DNA of 37,354 bases, taken from contig MUGD01000009.1 in NCBI GenBank assembly GCA_002900555.1, positions 1 through 37,354 of the forward strand, in the 5' to 3' direction. This document shows positions 26,711 to 36,258 of the stretch, piece by piece (the stretch's first letter is position 1; each line of letters begins with the position of its first letter). Origin of the DNA: Thermoplasmata archaeon M9B2D (lineage in GTDB: Archaea > Thermoplasmatota > E2 > DHVEG-1). The translations under genes and the position numbers were made by a program. Below the pieces are notes generated by a model. The model searched no databases, was not told where the DNA came from, and worked only from the letters and a program-made list of their open reading frames with translations.

Positions 26711-28633
26711 TTATGGGGATACCTTCTCCCATTTTGTTTGTACGATATCACTGACGATCTTCCCATCGATCCTATTTCGAGCAATTTTCATGACTTGGCC
26801 CATAATACCATTAAACGTACAATCGGTTGTTTCAGGGTTTGAGCATGTTGCGATAACCTCGTCAACAACATCGTGAAGATCTTCAATTGAGAGAGGTGTT
26901 ATGCGTAATTCTGCTAATGCGTCTACGACTGTCTTACTCGGATTGTCTGCTAAAAACGCAAGAATACTAGGAAGCGCTTCCTTGCTAAACTCCTTTTCAG
27001 AGAACATTTTAAAAACTAAATAAAGGGTCTCCTCTGAAAGGACCTGAATATTTTTCCCTTTTCGTTTAAGGCTTTTAAGTGTCTCCTCTATCGTCACTGC
27101 AACAAGCAGGGGGTTGACCTCTAAAGCGCTTGTTATTCTATCGAAAAGTTTTAAATTACTCGATATACTTAAGGAGCTGATCAAGGGTTTTGGAAGACCA
27201 AGAGCAGCTAGTCGTTTCTCACATTCCCAGAGAGGTTCGGGCATTCTCTTTTTTATGATTTCTAAGGACTTTTCAGATATCGGCGTTGGGGGGGTGTCTG
27301 TATCAGGATACATCCTGTTTGGCCCTGGTAAAATCCTTTCAAAATCATTGGTCCCATCAGGGAAAACCTGCCGGGTCTCGGAAGGGACCCCGCTGGTTGC
27401 CTCCACCGCCCGTATTTTAATTTCTCTTACTGCGGTTTTTACGTCATCTTCTGTACCCCAAACAAGGACGAGCGTGTCTGTCGATTTTGCATCAAACAGT
27501 GTTTCTAACGATTGAATTTCTTTAGCAGATAGACCAAATTTTTGGAAGAAAGTATTTGAAGCAAGATTAGGCATAGCATCAAGACAGGCGATGACTCTCA
27601 CACGACCCGCGATTTCATCGCGAAATGTCTTACTTGCGTGTGTCGGCATATCAAAAATGCCAGCAAAACCATGCAGGATAATTCCATAGATTTTCCCTTT
27701 GTTTTTAAGAATCTCTTTGAACCGCTTACATCGTGTATGTTTCAACAAGGAGGTGACATCCTTCTGTTCACTTTGAAATGTCTTTTCCGTGATACCACGC
27801 ACTCTGAGCTCATCACGGATGTCAAGAAGAGCTTTTTGTCGCTGTGCCTCATAGGCGACCGCTTTGGGGATGTACTGGAGTTTAGAGACCCCTTTTAACT
27901 CAATGCGTGTGCTTCCTTTTATACTGACATTAATGTCTTGGCGTACACTTCCCAGTCCTCGCCGTACCTTACCAGTGGAGCGAAGTAGTCGTCCGATAAG
28001 AGAAGCGACCTCACCAGCCTCGGTTGGGGTCTGAATATCAGGGTGGGTAACGACCTCGACAAGAGGGATACTCAATCGATCGGTTTTAAAAACAATCTGA
28101 TGCCCTACATCGCTGATCTCACGGCAGGCATCTTCCTCTAATCCAAGTTGAATTAGTCGTATTTTCCTGTCTTTATAAGGAATCCAGCCTTCGACGCCGA
28201 CAATCCCTGTTCTTTGAAAACCTGTCGGGATGCTGCCGTCAAGATATTGTTTTCTGCTAATGTGTATCTCATCGACAATGCTAAAATTCAGCAATAACGC
28301 AACCTCAAGGGCGATGTCCAAGGCTTGATGATTGAGGTGAAATGGTGGGGTGTCATCCATTTCATAGGTGCAGACCGTGTCGTTATAGAGCTGATAGATA
28401 ACGTTCTTTTTTGTTTTAAATTCCATTAACGCAGTCCCATCGTATTCACCAAGCTCTGAAAGTGTCGGTCGCATATGTCGCAGGATGACCGCACTTGGTG
28501 TATCTCGGTGGAGTACTGCTTTGCAACGGCAGAACAATTTCTTTTCAGTCAACAACTGCTGATGGATCTCCAAGCCACAACGTAATCCTAACTCTTGATA
28601 GTAGGTGTCATTTTCAATACGGTCATTTATCAT
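26711..28633 (-). CDS. gatE: Glu-tRNA(Gln) amidotransferase subunit E
   Basis: GatE phosphorylates Glu-tRNA(Gln) and amidates it with ammonia from GatD; the subunit is found only in archaea. About 640 residues from ATG 28633. The GatB-like cradle opens with ELGLRCGLEIHQQLLTEKKL and LFCRC, then YQLYNDTVCTYEMDDTPPF and ISRKQYLDGSIPTGFQRTGI. A GAD/AspRS-like insertion follows (FAGIFDMPTHASKTFRDEIA), then PNRMYPDTDTPP, and a helical YqeY-like tail ending TDCTFNGIMGQVMKIARNR. GTG 28654 is also in frame and would add seven residues; neither start has a ribosome site. I prefer the ATG because family members start close to the LGL motif. The gene is divergent from the second gatD, 140 bp away. Confidence 0.93.
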   Translation of the reverse strand: MINDRIENDTYYQELGLRCGLEIHQQLLTEKKLFCRCKAVLHRDTPSAVILRHMRPTLSELGEYDGTALMEFKTKKNVIYQLYNDTVCTYEMDDTPPFHLNHQALDIALEVALLLNFSIVDEIHISRKQYLDGSIPTGFQRTGIVGVEGWIPYKDRKIRLIQLGLEEDACREISDVGHQIVFKTDRLSIPLVEVVTHPDIQTPTEAGEVASLIGRLLRSTGKVRRGLGSVRQDINVSIKGSTRIELKGVSKLQYIPKAVAYEAQRQKALLDIRDELRVRGITEKTFQSEQKDVTSLLKHTRCKRFKEILKNKGKIYGIILHGFAGIFDMPTHASKTFRDEIAGRVRVIACLDAMPNLASNTFFQKFGLSAKEIQSLETLFDAKSTDTLVLVWGTEDDVKTAVREIKIRAVEATSGVPSETRQVFPDGTNDFERILPGPNRMYPDTDTPPTPISEKSLEIIKKRMPEPLWECEKRLAALGLPKPLISSLSISSNLKLFDRITSALEVNPLLVAVTIEETLKSLKRKGKNIQVLSEETLYLVFKMFSEKEFSKEALPSILAFLADNPSKTVVDALAELRITPLSIEDLHDVVDEVIATCSNPETTDCTFNGIMGQVMKIARNRIDGKIVSDIVQTKWEKVSP

Positions 28634-28774
28634 TCTGGGGGTCAAATACGTCACTTCTATCTAAACATTACGTCTCTTTCTATGGAAAAACACATTTTTT
28701 TAAACAAAAACAGGAGCTATATTTCTTTATAGTCCTTTCTCTTATGGTCTTTACATATAATCATGGTGATGTAA
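28634..28774. promoter_or_regulatory. Divergent promoter region of gatE and gatD
   Basis: For gatE, GTTTAAAAAAATG on the reverse strand (about 28696-28708) is a TATA-like box. For gatD, an AT-rich TTACATATAA at about 28751-28760 and the ribosome site GGTGA (28765-28769) precede the GTG start at 28775. Confidence 0.35.
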
Positions 28775-30163
28775 GTGGCAAATGAAGACATGTACAAGGG
28801 ATATCGTGGGGCAGCAAAGCAGAAGCTCATCCAGACCGGTGTGAAAGTCTGGAGTGATGTCGTCATCACTTCAACGAGAGGAATTTTCAAAGGTATAATT
28901 CTACCGAGGGCAGAAACTGAGGATGATCAACATATCGTCCTAAAACTGCATAACGGTTATAACGTTGGCATCAAAGTTGATTCAATCGAAACAGTAAAGG
29001 AAGTCGGTTATAAGGAGGGTCATTACAAAATTCCCGAATCGGAATTTCCCAAAGACGATAAAAAACCAAATGTGACCTTGTTTGGGACAGGTGGAACGAT
29101 CGCATCAAGGCTCGACTATCGTACCGGAGCGGTAATCCCTGCGTTTTCTCCTGGTGAGCTATATGGTGCCGTGCCCGAGCTTGCAGGGATTTGCAATCTA
29201 AAGACAGAGAAATTGTACGGTATCTTTAGCGAAAATATGGGGCCAGAGCAATACATTGCGACAGCAAAGGCCATAGGCAGGGAAATCGAAAGTGGTGTTG
29301 ATGGCATCATGATTGGCCATGGGACCGATACCATGCATCACACCGGAGCCATCCTTTCGTTTATGGTGCAAAAATCACCGGTGCCTATCGTGCTTGTCGG
29401 CTCACAACGATCCTCAGACCGGCCGTCAAGCGATGCGGCGTTAAACCTCATCAACGCGACTCAGACAGCAGCGTATTGCGACATCGCTGAGGTGATGGTA
29501 TGCATGTTTGGTCCAACAAGCGACCAATATAATCTGCTGCATCGCGGGACACGTGTACGGAAAATGCACAGCAGCTACCGAAGCACGTTTCGAACTATCG
29601 GAGACATTCCACTTGCGACTGTGACCCCAACAGAATTCAGATACCTTCGGAAAGACTACAATAAACGTAGAAAAGACACAAATGTCATCATCGATACCGC
29701 GTTTGAGGAGAAAGTAGCGATTGTCTACTATTATCCTAACATGCTGCCAGATATCATCGACTCACTTGTTGACCATAAGTATAAAGGGATTGTGATTGCA
29801 GGGACCGGATTAGGTCATGTCAATAAACCCTTATATGCGCCGTTGCACCGTGCAATCGAAGAAGGAATAGCGGTGTATATGACAGTTCAGACTCTCTGGG
29901 GATATGTTCAGATGTACGTGTATGACACAGGACGGGATCTCATGAAAATCGGTGTGGTTCCCGCCCAGAATATGCTTCCCGAAGTCGCATATATGAAGCT
30001 TTGCTGGGCACTGGGGCATACGAGCAATCTGGATGAGGTAAAAAAGATCATGCTCACACCGATCGCAGGGGAGATAACAGAAAGAGAACCACATAACGGT
30101 TATATCATCCTGCAGGGTGGCATCCCTGAGGTTGACGAGTTTGTCGCTAAATATATGAGATAA
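28775..30163 (+). CDS. gatD: Glu-tRNA(Gln) amidotransferase subunit D, copy paired with gatE
   Basis: 462 residues in GatD order: an N-terminal barrel (VKVWSDVVITSTRGIFKGII ... LKLHNGYNVGIKVDS), then an asparaginase-like domain. Catalytic residues are intact: Thr in GTGGTIASRLDYRTGAVIP, Thr-Asp in IGHGTDTMHHTGAI, Lys in RVRKMHSSYRS, and GSQRSSDRPSSDA. It hydrolyses glutamine and channels ammonia to GatE. GTG 28775 is chosen because GGTGA lies 5 nt upstream; ATG 28790 is 20 nt from that site. Its position beside gatE makes it the more likely standard partner. It differs from the copy at 10384 through much of its length (for example YGIFSENMGPEQYI against YQMLSENIEITHWQ). Confidence 0.93.
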   Translation: MANEDMYKGYRGAAKQKLIQTGVKVWSDVVITSTRGIFKGIILPRAETEDDQHIVLKLHNGYNVGIKVDSIETVKEVGYKEGHYKIPESEFPKDDKKPNVTLFGTGGTIASRLDYRTGAVIPAFSPGELYGAVPELAGICNLKTEKLYGIFSENMGPEQYIATAKAIGREIESGVDGIMIGHGTDTMHHTGAILSFMVQKSPVPIVLVGSQRSSDRPSSDAALNLINATQTAAYCDIAEVMVCMFGPTSDQYNLLHRGTRVRKMHSSYRSTFRTIGDIPLATVTPTEFRYLRKDYNKRRKDTNVIIDTAFEEKVAIVYYYPNMLPDIIDSLVDHKYKGIVIAGTGLGHVNKPLYAPLHRAIEEGIAVYMTVQTLWGYVQMYVYDTGRDLMKIGVVPAQNMLPEVAYMKLCWALGHTSNLDEVKKIMLTPIAGEITEREPHNGYIILQGGIPEVDEFVAKYMR

Positions 30164-30188
30164 AAGAACCAGCAACAGAGTGGAACGA

Positions 30189-30632
30189 TTATTGTTTACC
30201 CTGGTCTGCTATTGAAACAACAGTGACGTGTATGACCAATCGTTTCCCTGCTAAGAGATGATTCAGATCTAGCGTAAAGGTCTGTTCATCCATGGCGATA
30301 ATCGTCCCGACAAATGATTTTCCTGTGGGCGCATCAATCTTAATACGTGAGCCGACCTCCAAAGTCACCTCAGGTTTGAATACTGACTTTGGCACTCGTA
30401 TCACAAGATCATCAACATGAGGACCAAATGCATCCTCGGCTTCCAAGGTGATTGTCTTTGATTGGCCTTCGGTCATCTGCTCTAATGCCTTCTCGACGAT
30501 AGGAAAGAATGTTCCCTCTCCAATAACTAACTCAAGAGGATTCCCTGTATCAGTTTTATAGCAAAGTTCGCCATTTTCTAATTTTGCTTCACACACAATC
30601 TGAACCGTATCTCCCTCTTTAATGGTCTTCAT
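30189..30632 (-). CDS. FKBP-type peptidyl-prolyl isomerase (SlyD-like)
   Basis: 147 residues. It begins MKTIKEGDTVQIVCEAKLEN, with GELCYKTDTGNPLELVIGEG and FPIVEKALEQMTEGQSKTIT following, the pattern of archaeal short-type FKBP/SlyD proteins; an inserted-flap chaperone domain (PKSVFKPEVTLEVGSRIKID) interrupts the FKBP fold, which resumes at FTLDLNHLLAGKRLVIHV. Such proteins speed cis-trans isomerisation of prolyl bonds and bind unfolded chains in the cytoplasm. GGAGAG lies before ATG 30632. There is no His-rich metal tail as in E. coli SlyD. Confidence 0.9.
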   Translation of the reverse strand: MKTIKEGDTVQIVCEAKLENGELCYKTDTGNPLELVIGEGTFFPIVEKALEQMTEGQSKTITLEAEDAFGPHVDDLVIRVPKSVFKPEVTLEVGSRIKIDAPTGKSFVGTIIAMDEQTFTLDLNHLLAGKRLVIHVTVVSIADQGKQ

Positions 30633-30764
30633 GGTCTCTCCATCCAGCTATTTATCCAACAAATAAAAAGAACACACTATCCAGAGGTGACGTGCATCAC
30701 TTTCATCCGCAGGACGGGCATTCTTATCGCATCACCGTACTTAAATATTTGTGTTTTATCATCA

Positions 30765-32840
30765 TTAAAGAGGGCATAAACCAGTTGGACATCCACCTGC
30801 GTAATCTGTCGTCACCACGATTGGTTTCCCTGTACCAACGTAGAGGACCTGCTCAGGTTTGCTGCCATAGCGGTAAATCGTAATCCCTTTGCATTTTAAC
30901 TTCCATGCGAGCAGATAGATATTTTTTACATCTCTTTTGGTGCAGTTTTTTGGGAGATTTACGGTTTTACTCACTGCATTATCCACATATCGTTGGAACG
31001 TTGCTTGCATCCTCACATGAAACTCTGGCGGTATATCAAGTGAGGTCACAAAGATTTTTTTCAGGTTCGCGGGAAGTTTTAGATGTCTGATATTTCCAGT
31101 TTTTGAAATTAGACGAATCAACTCTTCAGAATAGAGGTCATGTCGTATCAACTCCCGTTTGAATGTCTCGTTTATCTCAGTTAGTTGTTTTCCTTCCATT
31201 ACTCGCCTAAGGAACGCTAACGCAAACACTGGTTCTATACCTGAGGAGCATCCCGCGATGATGCTGATGGTGCCAGTTGGTGCGATCGTAACACAGGTCG
31301 CATTGCGCATTGCAGGATAGGTTTTTACCCAGGTGCTGTGGTTGAAATTTTTAAATGACCCCCGTTCTTTTCCGAGTTCCACGGATTTTTGCCGCGCTTC
31401 TTTCGCAATGAATTTGATGATCCGTTCACCAAGCTGCAATCCTTGTTTGCTGTCATACGGAATCCCAAGCATGAACAATAGGTCAGCAAACCCCATCACG
31501 CCGATACCAATCTTCCTATTTGCCTTTGTAATGGCTTCCGTCTGTTCCAAAGGATAGACGTTTGCATCTATGACGTTATCCAAGAAATGGACGGCAAGTC
31601 GAGTTGTCTCTTGTAATTTCTTCCAATTGAGTTTTCTGTTATGTACCATTTTTGCAAGATTGATGCTGCCAAGGTTGCATGATTCGTAGGCTAATAAGGG
31701 GACCTCGCCACAGGGGTTGGTCGCCTCGATACGCCCAAGGTCTTTGAGTGGGTGTTTTCTGTTGATTTCATCGATGAACAACAAGCCAGGGTCACCGGTC
31801 TCCCAGGCATTACGTACGATCATCTCAAAAAGATCCGCTGCGTTGATCTTCTGAACGATCTTATCGGTCTTTGGGCTGCGCAACACCACTGTCTCATTGT
31901 GTAGCACTTTTTTCATAAATGTGTCAGTCACAGAAACAGAGATGTTGAAATTGGTAAGTCTTTTACCGGTTTTCGCAGTCACGAAATCGGATATATCAGG
32001 ATGGGTGCAATGGAGAATGCCGATATTGGCTCCACGGCGTTTCCCTCCTTGTTTAATCACATCGGTCGTGCTGTCAAAAATCCGCATAAACGAGATAGGG
32101 CCACTTGCGACACCTTTGGTGCTTTTCACAATTGCGCCTTTTTCCCGTAGGCGACTAAAACTAAACCCGGTCCCCCCGCCGGATTGTTGGATCAAAGCCA
32201 TGTTCTTAAGTGTGGTAAAGATTCCTTCCAGGCTATCTTCAATTGGAAGGACAAAGCAAGCAGACAGCTGCCCAAGTTTCGTACCTGCGTTCATTAGTGT
32301 TGGTGAGTTCGGCAGGAATTCTAGATTTCGCATCACTTTGAAAAATTCTTCCTCTATTTTTGTTGGGTCTTTCCCGTATAGGCTATCTTGTTTTGCGATT
32401 GCGTGAGCGACCCTTCGGAAAAGCTGTGTCGGTGTTTCGATAATCTTTCCTTCCTCATTTTTCACGAGATATCGTTCCTCAAGAACTTTAAGGGCGTTGA
32501 CATCGAGTTTCAGATCATCCCGTATCTTGAAATACTGTTTTATTTCCCGGGCAATGCCCCGTGATCGTCGATATAACGAGTATGCTTTGTAGATACGTTT
32601 TTCTTTTTGCTCAAGGACTTCTTCGACGGTATCTTGAATCTGTTCAATGCTTGGGATACCCTCGTGAAACGTTAATCGTTTGGATTGGAGTACTACAATG
32701 ATTCTTCGGGTAAGAGCTTGGGCTTTTTTCCTGTTTATACTGTTCAGAGCACGCATCGCCTTCTGGATAGCGACCGTAATCTTCTCAGCATCAAAAGACA
32801 CAATTTCGCCTGTTCTTTTCCGAACATGTGTGATATTCAT
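30765..32840 (-). CDS. Ribonucleoside-diphosphate reductase, class II (adenosylcobalamin-dependent)
   Basis: Reduces ribonucleotides to deoxyribonucleotides. 691 residues. An ATP-cone (VRKRTGEIVSFDAEKITVAI) occupies about residues 5-90. The barrel carries PNSPTLMNAGTKLGQLSACF, QQSGGGTGFSFSRLR, SFMRIFDSTTDVIKQGGKRR, NPCGEVPLLAYESCNLGSIN with the thiyl-radical cysteine, and TIAPTGTISIIAGCSSGIEP. There is no small-subunit gene nearby and no glycyl-radical motif, so class II is the best fit. The end is only GGCPTGLCPL, a short two-cysteine tail, where many class II enzymes carry a longer zinc-like extension. A TATA-like AT run lies just upstream of ATG 32840. Confidence 0.9.
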   Translation of the reverse strand: MNITHVRKRTGEIVSFDAEKITVAIQKAMRALNSINRKKAQALTRRIIVVLQSKRLTFHEGIPSIEQIQDTVEEVLEQKEKRIYKAYSLYRRSRGIAREIKQYFKIRDDLKLDVNALKVLEERYLVKNEEGKIIETPTQLFRRVAHAIAKQDSLYGKDPTKIEEEFFKVMRNLEFLPNSPTLMNAGTKLGQLSACFVLPIEDSLEGIFTTLKNMALIQQSGGGTGFSFSRLREKGAIVKSTKGVASGPISFMRIFDSTTDVIKQGGKRRGANIGILHCTHPDISDFVTAKTGKRLTNFNISVSVTDTFMKKVLHNETVVLRSPKTDKIVQKINAADLFEMIVRNAWETGDPGLLFIDEINRKHPLKDLGRIEATNPCGEVPLLAYESCNLGSINLAKMVHNRKLNWKKLQETTRLAVHFLDNVIDANVYPLEQTEAITKANRKIGIGVMGFADLLFMLGIPYDSKQGLQLGERIIKFIAKEARQKSVELGKERGSFKNFNHSTWVKTYPAMRNATCVTIAPTGTISIIAGCSSGIEPVFALAFLRRVMEGKQLTEINETFKRELIRHDLYSEELIRLISKTGNIRHLKLPANLKKIFVTSLDIPPEFHVRMQATFQRYVDNAVSKTVNLPKNCTKRDVKNIYLLAWKLKCKGITIYRYGSKPEQVLYVGTGKPIVVTTDYAGGCPTGLCPL

Positions 32841-32951
32841 AAGTTCTAATCACGGTCTCGTTATAAAAATATATATGACTCTCAAAGCACGTTCGACAAA
32901 AGGAATGTCATAAAAGAGGAAATCATTATCAATTCGTACAAGATGAGGTAG

Positions 32952-33164
32952 ATGTATGTTCCAAGAAACAAGGTTTTTTTAATCGGTGGAATATCTTTTA
33001 TTGCCCTTCTGAGAATTATCGCTTTTCTGTTGTTTGTTGTCACAGGATTGATTGCGATGCCTAGAACGAAAGGAAAAACGAAGATTTCGGTTTCATTGCA
33101 TTATCTGGTTGCAAATCTTATGCTTCTTTTTGGTGGCATATACCATATCTTAGGTATATTTTAA
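32952..33164 (+). CDS. Small membrane protein, 70 residues, unknown function
   Basis: I do not recognise it. Two hydrophobic segments are visible: VFLIGGISFIALLRIIAFLL (with FVVTGLIA following) and YLVANLMLLFGGIYHILGIF, joined by a basic, polar loop (MPRTKGKTKISVSLH), so it is probably a hairpin in the membrane. GAGGT lies 3 nt before ATG 32952. It is divergent from the ribonucleotide reductase. AT-rich sequence follows its stop. Confidence 0.6.
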   Translation: MYVPRNKVFLIGGISFIALLRIIAFLLFVVTGLIAMPRTKGKTKISVSLHYLVANLMLLFGGIYHILGIF

Positions 33165-33355
33165 TATATATAAAAATATATACTAAAGTATGCTTTCATA
33201 CTGTTCAAATAAATCCTTGCCTTTCGCACATATGTACGTAAAAACAGGAAGTACCACATGAAAATGGATATTAAAACAACATTACATAGCAGCTGCTTTT
33301 TCAAATATCCTTAATAATCCTCTAGCTAACCTTGTCCTGCTGAGAAAAAATCCAG

Positions 33356-34462
33356 TTAGCGACGGTTCTGAAGACGGTGCATCCCTTCTTCAAGTGCATC
33401 TAATGCATCCTTGAGGTGAGAAGTACTACACCCATAAGAGATTCTGACAAAACCTTCCTGATTAAAGTATGCTCCAGGGTTAATCAACAGTTTCTGCGTT
33501 TCTAATAAATACGTGCAGAGTTCTAAAGAGGAGGTTCTAATAAAATACTTAGGGAAACAAATGATACCACCATCCGGTTCAACCAAAGTAAACCACTCTC
33601 TGTGGCGATTCATCCATCTTCTGAGATATTCAAAATTGGCTTTTGACCTCCTCTGGAACCGTTTGACAAGAGGAGCATGAGCATTATGCAACATATGGGC
33701 TGTCATGATCTCAGACATGAAGGATGATGCACCAGTTGAATGCGCTTTAAGTTTTTGGAATGACGTAACTACTTTTTTTGGTCCGACAATCCAGCCGGTA
33801 TGAAGCCCCCCCAAACCATAAATCTTCGTTGCACTTGATGTCACAATCACATTTGGTATACCAAATGAAGAGGGGTGCGTAATAAACGATCCATCCAGAA
33901 AAATCTCATCAATCAGGACATACACACCAGATTCATCTGCAATGGTTGCGATCTTTTTTATTGATTTTTGATCGGTTAAGACCCCGGTGGGATTATGAAG
34001 GTTTGTAAGAACCACCAACTTTGTCTTTCTGGTAATACGGCTCTGTAATGACTCAACATCAACTCTGAAGTTGTTTTCAAAGCTCCTTGGCCAGAGTACT
34101 TTTCGAGCACCAAGCATCTCTGGGGTCAGCCACATCGGTTGGTATCCCGGCTGTTCAATGATGAACTCGTCTCCCTTTTTTAGAAGAGAGGAAAACACAA
34201 GAAAGTTTGCTTCTGAAGCCCCCGTGGTCGTAACAATAGCGTCAGGCTCACAGTTATAAAGCGCACTTAACGTATTTTTTAATTCAGGCGCCCCATATTG
34301 TGAGTTTACACCAAGATCAAAATCCTTTGGAACTGAAAAACCAGAGTATTTTTGATACTCCTCCATAGTGATCCCAGAAACGTTGCTAAACGCAAGATTA
34401 TATCTTGCCTTTGATGCGTTGGCAAGCAACCATTCAAAGATATCAATACGAGGAGCCTGCAT
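33356..34462 (-). CDS. PLP-dependent aminotransferase, class I/II
   Basis: About 368 residues of fold-type I aminotransferase. Signatures: TTTGASEANFLVFSSLL, EQPGYQPMW, VVLTNLHNPTGVLTD (the N of NPTG holds PLP), VYVLIDEIFLDG (Asp for the pyridine nitrogen), TSSATKIYGLGGLHTGWIVG with the Schiff-base Lys at about 213, and VRISYGCSTSHL (substrate carboxylate Arg). The amino-acid substrate is not readable. I use ATG 34462; the frame continues to a TTG at 34474 that would add four residues. No ribosome site is seen. Confidence 0.88.
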   Translation of the reverse strand: MQAPRIDIFEWLLANASKARYNLAFSNVSGITMEEYQKYSGFSVPKDFDLGVNSQYGAPELKNTLSALYNCEPDAIVTTTGASEANFLVFSSLLKKGDEFIIEQPGYQPMWLTPEMLGARKVLWPRSFENNFRVDVESLQSRITRKTKLVVLTNLHNPTGVLTDQKSIKKIATIADESGVYVLIDEIFLDGSFITHPSSFGIPNVIVTSSATKIYGLGGLHTGWIVGPKKVVTSFQKLKAHSTGASSFMSEIMTAHMLHNAHAPLVKRFQRRSKANFEYLRRWMNRHREWFTLVEPDGGIICFPKYFIRTSSLELCTYLLETQKLLINPGAYFNQEGFVRISYGCSTSHLKDALDALEEGMHRLQNRR

Positions 34463-34524
34463 CGAAGAAAACAACGGAGAAGACGTATATTACTCTATGG
34501 AGAAAAAAAGAAAAACTCATGTTT

Positions 34525-35862
34525 TTATGATGGCGATTCATTAAGCAGCTGATAAAAATTAAAATAATGGGATTGTGTCTGAAACGCCATCTGGTCATGG
34601 GTGGCAAAACTCACCACGATATCGCCAGTCACTCCACAGACAACCCATTGGTTCCATGCTTCCGCCATCCCGGTTCCTTTTCCTAATCGCTCAATTAAAC
34701 GCAGGAGCGGAAAATCCTCTGCGAGATATCCATTTTTTAAAACCATCATGGTTTCATTTAACGACAGATTACCCCAGGAGACAAAGATGTGTTTGCTTAC
34801 GGACTTGTACAACTGATATACCGCAAAATACGGACTGGTTTTTTGAAAGAACAATAGTTTGAAAAATCCAATCAGCCCTGAAGGGTTATAGGGGGTTCGT
34901 TGGGTCGCCGCGATTGTTGGATCAAGAAACACATTCGTTCGCCGTACCACATGGTCGATAGCCCAGAACGGTCGTTTACTCTCAACAGAGTTGTTATAAG
35001 TACCAGTGTGTGTGTAGTTCGCTGTTTGTTCAAGGGCAAACCCTTCTGCAGGGTCTGCCTGCGATACAATGAAGTTGAATCCATGGGTCCGATTCGTATT
35101 AAGAATCTGAATGGCTTCTTCGGCAGTTGTCGCCTTATCAAGCACCTCTTGTACCCTGAAGTGGTACGGATTACCTTCAAAGGTCTGGTCGTTGCTCCAG
35201 CAGATTTGAATTCCAAGCGAAATCCCATGAGCATTCATGCCTCCACCGGTATGAAACGACCCTGCAATCGAAGGACTAATCGATGCAGAACCATTCGTTG
35301 GCTGTCGGACAACAAGGATGGTATTCTCATGGGCATACCTACCACTACTCGGGTCCTGTATGGTAGATGGTAAATCAAAACTGCGAGCATGGTACAACCG
35401 TCCATCAGTGGTGGCAGGACCCCAAGCTGCAATCCCAAAGCAGCCATGATCCGAATATTCAACAGCCATAATCGACGCGATGATGTCAGAAAAGGAGACG
35501 TTCGCTCCATCGGCGATCCCCTGGATCTCTTGGATATAATCTACAGGGATATAAGGTTCCGAGATATTCCATAACAACAGCAGCTCACTGATGCTAAGAT
35601 ACTGCTTCGCATAATGTAAAAACGCTCGGATGTTTTGCTGAACTTCCTCTTGCAATAAATATCCATGTTGAAACCCCATTTGGTAATGAGAGCCGCTGAC
35701 ATGAAGAATGGTGATATTATCCAGTTCTTCAATCCAGCCTCCATCCAACAAGCATGTCTGAGAACATGATTCGACATTGGAATTTTGTATGGTACACGTC
35801 GCTGCATGCACAGCAGGTAGGGTAAGTAACAAACAAATACTTGCAACCCAAATTGGTTTCAT
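34525..35862 (-). CDS. Secreted C45-type Ntn-hydrolase (acyltransferase/phospholipase B-like)
   Basis: About 445 residues from ATG 35862. A signal peptide (KPIWVASICLLLTLPAVHA) is followed by the C45/penicillin acyltransferase-like N-terminal-nucleophile fold: LHVSGSHYQMGFQHGYLLQE at about residues 53-72, and the probable autocleavage site DHGCFGIAAWGPATTDGRLY with Cys141 as nucleophile, then HARSFDLP, GISLGIQICWS and FIVSQADPAEGFALEQTANY. Such enzymes cleave amide bonds of acylated amines, peptides or lipids. The natural substrate is unknown. GGAGGC lies 9 nt before ATG 35862; ATG 35877 overlaps that region and is less likely. Confidence 0.82.
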   Translation of the reverse strand: MKPIWVASICLLLTLPAVHAATCTIQNSNVESCSQTCLLDGGWIEELDNITILHVSGSHYQMGFQHGYLLQEEVQQNIRAFLHYAKQYLSISELLLLWNISEPYIPVDYIQEIQGIADGANVSFSDIIASIMAVEYSDHGCFGIAAWGPATTDGRLYHARSFDLPSTIQDPSSGRYAHENTILVVRQPTNGSASISPSIAGSFHTGGGMNAHGISLGIQICWSNDQTFEGNPYHFRVQEVLDKATTAEEAIQILNTNRTHGFNFIVSQADPAEGFALEQTANYTHTGTYNNSVESKRPFWAIDHVVRRTNVFLDPTIAATQRTPYNPSGLIGFFKLLFFQKTSPYFAVYQLYKSVSKHIFVSWGNLSLNETMMVLKNGYLAEDFPLLRLIERLGKGTGMAEAWNQWVVCGVTGDIVVSFATHDQMAFQTQSHYFNFYQLLNESPS

Positions 35863-36043
35863 CGATGATGCCTCCATTGTACTAATAGAACAAGCTGTTT
35901 ATAAAAATGATGGTGAAGTGTCACCTAGGCGTTATCGAAAGTTTGGTTCTTTTTCTCTGGATTTTTATGTAGAATATCTTGAAAAAACGAATAGGTTGTG
36001 GTCGTAAAACAACAAAAGAGGATATATGGTCATCGTACAGTAG

Positions 36044-36247
36044 TTACCCAAGATTTTTCATATCTTCTTCGATGCGTTTATCAAGTTCCTTGTCAACGCC
36101 TTGTTCATGGGCGATCTTCTGAAGCTCTGCAATGATGTTTTCCCATAGCACCTGTTGAGCCAGCGCATAATCCCACATATCAAGACGTTTTGCGCCATCA
36201 CCTTTTTTGAACTCTTCGATAAGCTCCTTTTTATCTTCCTCATTCAT
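36044..36247 (-). CDS. Small tandem paralog B, 67 residues
   Basis: MNEEDKKELIEEFKKGDGAK opens a small helical, acidic protein with RLDMWDYALAQQVLWENIIA, then a charged tail. It aligns along its length with the upstream neighbour at 36259 (EEDKK..L..FKK, K.LDMW.YA...VLWE.I.AE, IA), so the two arose by duplication. I start at ATG 36247 because this matches the neighbour's start and both have the same AGGG-7 nt-start context. ATG 36262 also exists and overlaps the neighbour's stop as ATGA. This copy has an extra C-terminal helix (about 20 residues). No family is recognised. Confidence 0.7.
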   Translation of the reverse strand: MNEEDKKELIEEFKKGDGAKRLDMWDYALAQQVLWENIIAELQKIAHEQGVDKELDKRIEEDMKNLG

Positions 36248-36258
36248 AGGTGAACCCT

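Noticed and set aside
27114..27515. Open frame of 133 codons opposite gatE
   Set aside because: It lies wholly within gatE on the other strand; gatE has clear family motifs throughout.
33187..33202. AGTATG-CTTT-CATACT hairpin after the 70-residue membrane protein
   Set aside because: It has a short stem and no T run, so there is little reason to call a terminator.
33258..33314. 18-codon ORF with GGAAG upstream
   Set aside because: Too short, with no conservation evidence available.
35777..36007. Open frame of 76 codons on the forward strand
   Set aside because: It begins inside the C45 hydrolase gene on the other strand and has no start signals.
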